This document shows, piece by piece, positions 16,198 to 21,984 of a stretch of DNA of 33,350 nt (its first letter is position 1; each line of letters starts with the position of its first letter). The notes under the pieces were generated by a model that made no database searches, was not told where the DNA came from, and saw only the letters and a list, made by a program, of their open reading frames with translations. The position numbers and the translations under genes were made by a program. Source of the DNA: Methylobacterium sp. (GTDB taxonomy: Bacteria; Pseudomonadota; Alphaproteobacteria; Rhizobiales; Beijerinckiaceae); NCBI RefSeq assembly GCF_019750675.1, contig NZ_JAIEOF010000067.1, forward strand, positions 1 through 33,350, written 5' to 3'.

Positions 16198-17601
16198 TCA
16201 GGCCAGCAGGTAGGTGAGGAGCGCGCGTAGCTGCGCCGGACGCACCGGCTTGTGAACGAGTTGCGCCCCCAGGGCGGCGACCTCCGCCTCGATCTCGGGC
16301 GAATGGTTGGCGGTGGTGACGATGACGGGACGGCGCAGGCCCGTCCGCGCTTCGAGATGCGTCGCCACGCCGAGGCCGCAGGCGCCGTTGTCGAGGTGGT
16401 AATCGAGCACCAGCAGGTCCGGCGGCGTCATGCCGGCGGCCAGTGCCGCCTCGACCCCGGCGAGGTCCCGGTGGACGCAGACCTCGGCGTCCCAGGCCCG
16501 CAGGAGGCGCTCCAGCGCGTCGGCGGTGGGCGGGTCGTTCTCGACCACGAGGACGCGCGCCCCCGTGAGCCGGGTCGTCACCGGCGACATCGTCACCGCG
16601 CGCTCCGGGGCCGTACGGCTCACCGGCAGGGTCAGGGCCATGCGGGTGCCGCGCCCGGCCCGCGAGGCGAGCTCGAGGGGATGGTCGAGGGCCAGCGCCA
16701 TCCGGCGCACGATGGAGAGGCCGAGGCCGAGGCCGGGCTCGCCCCCCTCCCCCTCCGCACCGCCCCGGAAGAACTCCTCGAACACGAGGTCCTGCTCGGC
16801 CTGCGCGATGCCGCAGCCGGTGTCGAACACCTCGATGCGGCAGGTCTCCCCGATACGGCAGGTCTCCCCGATGCGGCAGGACTCCCCGGAGGCCTGCCCC
16901 CGGCGGCGGACCGCCACCAGCACGCCGCCCTGCCGGGTGTAGCGGATCGCGTTCGAGACGAGGTTCTGCACGATGCGCTGGAGCAGCAGGGGGTCGCTCG
17001 CCACCACGAGGTCGGGGCCGCGCACGGAGAGACGCAGGCCCTTGCGTTCGGCGAAGGGCCGGAAGCTCGCGGCGATGCCGGTGAGGAGCTCGCTGAGCGC
17101 CACCGGCTTGATCGCCGGGCGCACCACGCCCGCATCGAGCTTCGAGATGTCGAGGAGGGTCTTGATCAGGTCCTCGATGATCTGGAGTCCGCGCTCGATC
17201 TGGCCCGAGATCGCCAGCGCCTCGGGACCCAGGGCGAGGTCGGCGAGCGCGGAGGCCGAGAGCCGCGCGGCGTTGAGGGGCTGGAGGAGGTCGTGGCTCG
17301 CCGCCGCCAGGAACCGGGTCTTCGAGCGGTTGGCGTTCTCGGCCTCCTCCTTGGCCGCCACCAGGGCCGCGTTGGAGCGCTCCAGGCGGTGCATCAGCCC
17401 GGTCAGTTCCTCGGTGCGCGTGCGGACGCGGCCCTCCAGCATGGTGGCGGTCTGGAACAGCGAGTAGGCACCGCCCTGCTGGTCCATGCTGCGCTCGACA
17501 TGGGCCATCAGGGCGGCGTTGATCCGCTCCAGCTTGGCGATGCGCCGCCGGGCCTCGTCCGCGTCCAGCGGAGGGCTCGCGGAATCGGGTGGACGCAGCA
17601 T
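16198..17601 (-). CDS. Hybrid sensor histidine kinase/response regulator without own sensor domain
   Basis: 467 residues, no membrane helix, so cytosolic. N-terminal coiled coil (about 15-95), dimerisation/phosphoacceptor box FLAAASHDLLQPLNA (97-111, His103), and an ATPase domain with the N-box NLVSNAIRYT (213-222), DTGCGI (260-265) and GLGLGLSIV (290-298). The C-terminal receiver has ENDPP acidic residues, phospho-Asp400 (VLDYHLDN) and Lys451. No PAS, GAF or periplasmic input is visible, so the partner is presumably the FIST protein, whose gene overlaps this start by one base (TGATG). Architecture and context resemble Pseudomonas NahK/ErcS'. Oddity: an 18-bp triplicated segment inserts GESCRI-GETCRI-GETCRI (239-256) just before the ATP-binding DTG motif. 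Confidence 0.92.
   Translation of the reverse strand: MLRPPDSASPPLDADEARRRIAKLERINAALMAHVERSMDQQGGAYSLFQTATMLEGRVRTRTEELTGLMHRLERSNAALVAAKEEAENANRSKTRFLAAASHDLLQPLNAARLSASALADLALGPEALAISGQIERGLQIIEDLIKTLLDISKLDAGVVRPAIKPVALSELLTGIAASFRPFAERKGLRLSVRGPDLVVASDPLLLQRIVQNLVSNAIRYTRQGGVLVAVRRRGQASGESCRIGETCRIGETCRIEVFDTGCGIAQAEQDLVFEEFFRGGAEGEGGEPGLGLGLSIVRRMALALDHPLELASRAGRGTRMALTLPVSRTAPERAVTMSPVTTRLTGARVLVVENDPPTADALERLLRAWDAEVCVHRDLAGVEAALAAGMTPPDLLVLDYHLDNGACGLGVATHLEARTGLRRPVIVTTANHSPEIEAEVAALGAQLVHKPVRPAQLRALLTYLLA
16834..16887. repeat. Three tandem 18-bp units inside the kinase ATPase domain
   Basis: Units at 16834-16851, 16852-16869 and 16870-16887 follow GATRCGGCAGGWCTCCCC. In-frame, each adds six residues (G-E-S/T-C-R-I). 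Related kinases usually have a single strand here, so about 12 residues are extra. Copies differ at only two positions, which implies recent expansion. Confidence 0.85.
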
Positions 17602-18797
17602 CACCGCGCGCCGAAGTCCCGGCCGGGCTCGCCCCGTCCGATGGCGATGCCGGTGAAGGTCTGGTTCAGGTGCATCGACCGGTACTGCTCGCCGTAGGTG
17701 TCGAAGCCGACGATGTCGTAGCGCCGATAGAGGTCGAAGATTCCGTGGCGCACCTGGCGGCTCTCGGCGTCGAGGCGGCGCAGCACGCATTCGAAGCCGA
17801 TGACGAGATCGATGCCGCCGAGATCCGCGTCGAGGCGGGCGAGCTCGGCCCCCGTCGCGGCCACGATGTCGCGCGGGCGCGCCAGGGTGAGGACGACGCC
17901 CTCGTCGATGGCGCAGAAGAAGCTCAGCGAACCGTCCGGGTTCATGCGCCGGATCGACCGGCAGAAATACTCGCCGCCCACCTTCACCGCGAGGGGATAG
18001 GCGGCAAAACTCATGGGCGAGAGGCGCTCGGGGTCGAGCCCCACCGCCATGGCGTATTCCCGCGCCGCCGGCTCGGCGTTGAGCTCGTGCACGATGCGCT
18101 GCTCGTCATCCGATGCGGTGACCACGAACTTCGTGTCGGTGGGCTCGAAATTGTCGCTCTTGAAGATCTGGATCGGGAAATCCGTCTCGACCAGCAGCAG
18201 CACGGCGGCCCGCTGGTGGATGCGGCCGTCATGGAGCAGCACGGTCTGGCGGAAGGTGAGGTCGTCCCCCGCCGAGCCCCCCACGAGGGGAATGCCGTCG
18301 AGCGCCCAGGCGATGGCCGAGACCACCGTCTCCTCCGCGTTGGTGAGGCCGTCGATCAACGAGAGGGCGAAGCGGCGTCCGGTGCCCGGGGCCAGGCCCG
18401 CACCGTCCTCGGCCTCGAGGCTCCGGCGCAGGGCCCGGACGCTGGAGGCCGTGCGCTCCACGTCGAGATGGTCGATGGCGTCGAGCAATGTCGAGACGAT
18501 GCGGAAATTCTCCCGCGGGAAGGCGATCACCACGAGGCCGCGATCGAGCCCGCCCGCCGGCGAGATGCCGCCCGACATGGTGCAGCCGGCGATGCCCGCG
18601 CCCGGAAAGCGCGCGGTGAGGGCCCGGTTGAGGGTCTCGACGTCGTAATCGGCCGAGAAGAACGCCACGATCTGCGCGACGCTGCGCCCGCCAATGGCCG
18701 CGCCGATCTCCGCGATCGCCGCGTCGGCCTCCTCGGCCTCGGTCCAGGCCGTCGTGATGCCGCACAGGTGCGTGCGCACCCGCGTCCCCTCTGTCAC
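17601..18797 (-). CDS. FIST-domain sensory protein (NosP-like)
   Basis: 398 residues from GTG 18797 (GGGAG nine bases upstream). FIST_N (about 30-230) is followed by FIST_C (about 235-380). Recognisable stretches: AGCTMSGGISPAGG, ALSLIDGLTNAEE, IPLVGGSAGDDLTF and the C-terminal IVGFDTYGEQY. The C-terminal end NQTFTGIAIG is typical of FIST_C. FIST proteins bind small ligands; the Pseudomonas NosP member binds haem and nitric oxide and controls the neighbouring kinase. The stop codon overlaps the kinase start, so the two are translationally coupled and probably form a complex. I cannot identify a haem ligand from sequence alone, so the ligand stays open. Confidence 0.88.
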   Translation of the reverse strand: MTEGTRVRTHLCGITTAWTEAEEADAAIAEIGAAIGGRSVAQIVAFFSADYDVETLNRALTARFPGAGIAGCTMSGGISPAGGLDRGLVVIAFPRENFRIVSTLLDAIDHLDVERTASSVRALRRSLEAEDGAGLAPGTGRRFALSLIDGLTNAEETVVSAIAWALDGIPLVGGSAGDDLTFRQTVLLHDGRIHQRAAVLLLVETDFPIQIFKSDNFEPTDTKFVVTASDDEQRIVHELNAEPAAREYAMAVGLDPERLSPMSFAAYPLAVKVGGEYFCRSIRRMNPDGSLSFFCAIDEGVVLTLARPRDIVAATGAELARLDADLGGIDLVIGFECVLRRLDAESRQVRHGIFDLYRRYDIVGFDTYGEQYRSMHLNQTFTGIAIGRGEPGRDFGAR

Positions 18798-18941
18798 GGT
18801 ACCGTCTCCCGCCCCATCGACGGGTGCCGGACTTGACGCCCGGTTCTCCGCGATGACACGAGTATGTCGGGCGGCCGGTTCCCGCGCAATGCGGCACCGA
18901 ACAGTCCCGGAACAGGGGCGCACCCGCCGGGCGGAACGGGC

Positions 18942-19601
18942 ATGCATCTCCTCATCGTCGACGATCACCCGCTGTTTCGCGATGCGCTCGCCAGCGCGGT
19001 GGGCCTCGCCTACCCCAACGCGACCCTGCACGAGGCCGACGGCATCGCCAGCGCCTGCGCGGTGCTCGCGGCCCAGCCCGCCATCGAGATCATCCTGCTC
19101 GACCTCTCCATGCAGGGCGTCACCGGCTTCGAGGGGCTGATGGCGATTCGCGCGCAGGTGCCGCGGGTCCCCATCCTCGTCGTCTCCGGCCTCGAGGATC
19201 CGCGCATCATCCGGGAAGCGCTGGAGCACGGCGCGGCGGGATTCGTGCCGAAGGCCGTTGACAAGTCGACCCTCACGCGGGCCATCGCGGACGTGCTGGC
19301 GGGGGGCCTCTCGGTGCCGGCGAACCTGCCGAACGCGCCGCTCGGCGCGTCATCCGCCCGCAAGGCGCCCCTCGCCGAGCGGGTCGCGAGCCTGACGCCC
19401 CAGCAATTGCGGGTGCTGGCGATGATCCGCCAGGGCAAGCTCAACAAGCAGATCGCGTACGAACTCCAGGTCGGGGATTCGACCGTGAAGGCGCACGTCT
19501 CCGAAATCCTGCGCAAGCTCGACGTGATCAGCCGCACTCAGATCGTGATCGAGACCGCGCTCCTCGACTTCGAGCGGATCACGGCCGCGCCGGAGCGCTG
19601 A
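18942..19601 (+). CDS. LuxR/NarL-family response regulator (ErbR/AgmR-like)
   Basis: 219 residues from ATG 18942. Receiver: acidic pocket VDDHP (6-10), phospho-Asp54 (LLDLSM) and Lys104 (FVPKAV). A linker rich in Ala/Pro/Ser leads to the LuxR helix-turn-helix at about 145-215 (LTPQQLRVLAMIRQGKLNKQ ... STVKAHVSEILRKL). Divergent from the FIST-kinase operon across 144 bp, so it is the likely output of that kinase. In Pseudomonas, comparable regulators next to NosP/NahK control PQQ ethanol oxidation, and this window has a quinoprotein accessory operon 13 kb away. Targets inferred only. Confidence 0.9.
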   Translation: MHLLIVDDHPLFRDALASAVGLAYPNATLHEADGIASACAVLAAQPAIEIILLDLSMQGVTGFEGLMAIRAQVPRVPILVVSGLEDPRIIREALEHGAAGFVPKAVDKSTLTRAIADVLAGGLSVPANLPNAPLGASSARKAPLAERVASLTPQQLRVLAMIRQGKLNKQIAYELQVGDSTVKAHVSEILRKLDVISRTQIVIETALLDFERITAAPER

Positions 19602-19626
19602 TCCCTCGGGTCGTGGGGGCCGATCC

Positions 19627-20064
19627 TTAAGCCGTGGGCACTTTGCGGCCGCCGTAATGGCCGTCGACGCGGGTGCCGAAGGTCGGATCGGAGAACGGGT
19701 CCTCGCCAGGCCCGTGGATCGGCGCGCCCGCCAGGGTGTCCTGGTCGATCTCGACGATGTAGCCGCCGAGTTCGACGCTGTAGGTCAGGGCGCGCCAGGG
19801 CACCGGGTGGTAGCTCTCGCCGAGGCCGAGGAAGCCGCCGAACGAGATCACCGCGTAGGCGACCTGCCCCGAGACCTTGTCGACCATGAAGTTGTAGACC
19901 GTACCGATATGCTCGCCCTCGCGGCTGTAGGCCGAGGTACCCTCGACCTTGTTCGAGGCGATGAGGCGCGGGGTCTCGTCGATGGCCACCCCCTCGGCGG
20001 AGGGGTCGAGTTCCATCGATCCGGCGGGCCGGATGCTGCGCTCGTTCGGGAGATCCGTCGGCAT
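19627..20064 (-). CDS. PRC-barrel domain protein
   Basis: 145 residues. The PRC barrel spans about 35-110, beginning LIASNKVEGTSAYSREGEHI with the usual GTVYNFMVDKVSGQVAYAVIS. The ends are polar and probably disordered. Soluble PRC-barrel proteins are common, often stress-induced, in Hyphomicrobiales; their biochemical role is unknown. An EcfG-like promoter lies about 70-93 bases upstream. It is tail-to-tail with the response regulator and in the same direction as the DUF2721 gene. Confidence 0.88.
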   Translation of the reverse strand: MPTDLPNERSIRPAGSMELDPSAEGVAIDETPRLIASNKVEGTSAYSREGEHIGTVYNFMVDKVSGQVAYAVISFGGFLGLGESYHPVPWRALTYSVELGGYIVEIDQDTLAGAPIHGPGEDPFSDPTFGTRVDGHYGGRKVPTA

Positions 20065-20133
20065 GGCATTCCTCCTGCGGGTTCGCGGCTCGGGATGGGG
20101 TGCATCCGGAACGGGTGGACGCGTGACCGGACA

Positions 20134-20157
20134 AACCCCGATATCCGGTGCGGTTCC
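20134..20157 (-). promoter_or_regulatory. Candidate EcfG-type promoter for the PRC-barrel gene
   Basis: Minus strand: GGAAC (20157-20153), 16 bases, then GTT (20136-20134). The usual spacing to GTT is 17-18, so it is one base short. The position, about 65 bases before the ATG at 20064, and the gene class support it. Confidence 0.35.
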
Positions 20158-20185
20158 AAGGGATCGTCGCGACGGGAGGGCCGGT

Positions 20186-20689
20186 TCAGCGCCGGGTGTC
20201 CACCGGCGCGCCGGTCTCCTCGGCCACCTCGGACTGGCGCACCGCGACCCGCTCGCGGATGCCCCGGCTCGACAGGAGCATCTCGAAGCCGAAGACCATC
20301 AGGGCGCTCAGGGTGCAGAGGATGGCAAGGCCGAACAGCAGGAACAGGATGTTGGCCACCGTGGCGTCCCGCAGGGCCCCCACGAACAGGGTGAGGGCGG
20401 CGCCGCAGGTGGCGACCCCGCCGAGCGCCCCGAGGATCACAGCGGCGTCGAGGGCCAGGGAGCGCCGGCGCAGGGCGTTCATGCGGTGCGCCAGACGGTG
20501 CTGCTCGGGCCCGGACGCGCTTGCGATCGCCTGCGAAATGCGCTCGGCCTGATCGGCCACCCGCGCGAGCCGCGTCCCGAAGACGTTGAGGAGAGTCGCG
20601 ATGCCGGAGAGCAGGAAGATCGGCGTCAGCGCGATCTGGATGATGTGGGCCGTGCTGTCGAGGGAGGTCGGAACGGTGGATTCGAGCAT
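20186..20689 (-). CDS. DUF2721-family inner-membrane protein
   Basis: 167 residues from ATG 20689, with three predicted membrane helices: about 15-37 (HIIQIALTPIFLLSGIATLL), 82-105 (Ala/Gly-rich) and 110-138 (VANILFLLFGLAILCTLSAL). The polar loop between helices 1 and 2 carries the family's RLARVADQAERI segment and a run of Arg residues (ALRRRSLALD). This matches DUF2721, a widespread bacterial membrane family without known function. The C-terminal tail is charged and cytosolic or periplasmic. The small membrane-peptide gene lies 110 bases upstream on the same strand, behind a hairpin. Confidence 0.85.
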   Translation of the reverse strand: MLESTVPTSLDSTAHIIQIALTPIFLLSGIATLLNVFGTRLARVADQAERISQAIASASGPEQHRLAHRMNALRRRSLALDAAVILGALGGVATCGAALTLFVGALRDATVANILFLLFGLAILCTLSALMVFGFEMLLSSRGIRERVAVRQSEVAEETGAPVDTRR

Positions 20690-20753
20690 GCGGGCGCGAT
20701 CGTGACCTGGAGGAATCCGGGCGCAACGTCCGAGGCACGCCGTCGGTTCGGCC

Positions 20754-20781
20754 CCCGGCGCCCCGCCTGCGGGGCGCCGGG
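20754..20781 (-). terminator. Strong 13-bp hairpin after the 41-residue peptide gene
   Basis: Arms 20754-20766 and 20769-20781 are perfect complements (CCCGGCGCCCCGC) around CT. The stem begins 18 bases past the stop of the peptide gene and separates it from the DUF2721 gene. No T-run. Confidence 0.5.
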
Positions 20782-20798
20782 CGAGGCGGTTCGGACGC

Positions 20799-20924
20799 TC
20801 AGACCAAGCCTGCGGTCCCGCGCGCGACGGGATTCGCCGGGGCCTCGACCGACACCACGGCACCGAGCCCGACGATGAGCGCGGCGGCCGCGCAAAGGGA
20901 GAGGGAGAAGGCGATGAGGATCAT
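20799..20924 (-). CDS. Predicted 41-residue single-pass membrane peptide
   Basis: Reads from ATG 20924: MILIAFSLSLCAAAALIVGL, then GAVVSVEAPA and a polar end NPVARGTAGLV, stop TGA at 20799. Residues 2-25 make one good membrane helix and the rest a short polar tail. Support: hydrophobic composition unlike the antisense frames, a strong hairpin 18 bases downstream, and a position in a gap otherwise empty. Against: no strong ribosome site. No family recognised. It may be a small regulatory membrane protein, possibly acting with the DUF2721 protein downstream. Confidence 0.5.
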   Translation of the reverse strand: MILIAFSLSLCAAAALIVGLGAVVSVEAPANPVARGTAGLV

Positions 20925-21427
20925 GGTTGCCGCGTAGCCGGACGCCCTTAAGGATCGGTGTCGGCCCCCCGCCCCGCCCGTCCCGGAATCGGGCGCCGCC
21001 CGTCCCGGCCGGCGGACGCGCCAAGCGGCCTTGCGAGATCTTGCATTCGTGAGCGATCAATTCTTGGCCCGGGCACACAAATTCTTGTCGCCACGGCAGC
21101 GTGGGGCGAGTGCCGGCTCGGGCGCTGGGAAAAGCGCGTTCTGCGGGGCGCCGCCGGCGGGTGCGGAGCGATGCCGCCCCCTCCGCCAGGGACCCCGGCA
21201 GGGCCCCGCCGGCAGCTATTCAAACCATTGCCGCAGAACCGTTTTTCTCGCCCCGTACGGGGCGGTCCGGTCCGACACCGGGAGCCACCGGCGCATCAAG
21301 TACAGGGCGCGGACGCGCAAGATTTCATGCAAGTCGATCCGGCCTCGTCTCGCCGCGAAGGCGGATGAGACCCGCCCGAGGCCGTCGCGCCTGTGGATGA
21401 CGGGGCGCCCAAGGGCGGAATCCCCTT
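20925..21427. other. Intergenic region before the SWIB gene
   Basis: About 500 bp with no credible protein gene. It contains direct repeats CAATTCTTG (21058-21066) and AAATTCTTG (21079-21087), 21 bases apart, and a 16-bp perfect palindrome CGCCCCGTACGGGGCG at 21249-21264. A structured leader or small RNA cannot be excluded; none is recognised. Confidence 0.45.
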
Positions 21428-21452
21428 GGAACGCTCGCAGCACCGCTTAGTT
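21428..21452 (+). promoter_or_regulatory. EcfG (general stress sigma) promoter for the SWIB gene
   Basis: GGAAC at 21428-21432, then 17 bases to GTT at 21450-21452 (that is, GGAAC-N16-aGTT; known pattern GGAAC-N16/17-cGTT). It lies 76 bases before the SWIB ATG. The cognate sigma factor is encoded 3.3 kb downstream. Confidence 0.6.
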
Positions 21453-21527
21453 GTTGCAGCTATGCGCTGCGAGGCCACCGGCCGTGGGCGTACCGGCACT
21501 CACCGCCGACATCCGGAGGAAGATCCC

Positions 21528-21899
21528 ATGGCGAAGAGCACCACCAAGACTGCGGAGAAGGCGGCCCCCAAGGCTGCGCCGAAGGATGCCGAGAAGCCGG
21601 CCCCGGCCGCCAAGGGCAAGAAGGTCGCCGCGCCGAAGGGTGACGGTGCCAAGCCGAACGCTCTGCAGCAGCCGCTCAAGCCCTCCGCCGAGCTGGCCGC
21701 CGTCGTCGGCACCGCCGCCCTGCCGCGCGGCGAGGTCGTGAGCAAGGTCTGGGAATACATCAAGAAGCACAACCTCCAGAACCCCGAGAACAAGCGCGAG
21801 ATCCTGGCCGACGACAAGCTGAAGAAGGTCTTCGGCAAGGACAAGTGCACGATGTTCGAGATGAACAAGCATCTCGCCGCGCACCTCAAGTCGGCCTGA
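21528..21899 (+). CDS. SWIB/MDM2-domain protein with histone-H1-like N-terminal tail
   Basis: 123 residues from ATG 21528 with GGAGGA seven bases upstream. Residues 1-48 are a Lys/Ala/Pro-rich tail (AEKAAPKAAPKDAEKPAPAA and so on) of the histone-H1/AlgP kind, likely to bind DNA loosely. Residues 51-120 form a SWIB domain (LKPSAELAAVVGTAALPRGE, then VVSKVWEYIKKHNLQNPENK and the end FGKDKCTMFEMNKHL). SWIB domains are best known in eukaryotic SWI/SNF complexes and also occur in Chlamydia and some alphaproteobacteria. Proposed role: chromatin-like DNA packing or topology under stress, given the EcfG-type promoter. A hairpin terminator follows. Confidence 0.9.
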   Translation: MAKSTTKTAEKAAPKAAPKDAEKPAPAAKGKKVAAPKGDGAKPNALQQPLKPSAELAAVVGTAALPRGEVVSKVWEYIKKHNLQNPENKREILADDKLKKVFGKDKCTMFEMNKHLAAHLKSA

Positions 21900-21935
21900 G
21901 CGAAACCCGCCGGCTCGAACCTTCGGCTCGGCGCC

Positions 21936-21958
21936 GGGGAGGGACCGTCCCTCCCCTT
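21936..21958 (+). terminator. Hairpin terminator after the SWIB gene
   Basis: GGGGAGGGA (21936-21944) and TCCCTCCCC (21948-21956) pair perfectly around CCG, followed by TT. Thirty-seven bases past the SWIB stop. Confidence 0.6.
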
Positions 21959-21984
21959 GGCCGGCCGGTCCGCTTAAGGACGGC

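Noticed and set aside
13726-16230. An 834-codon plus-strand open frame opposite the CoA-transferase
   Set aside because: Antisense to a clearly recognisable enzyme; the translation has no family features.
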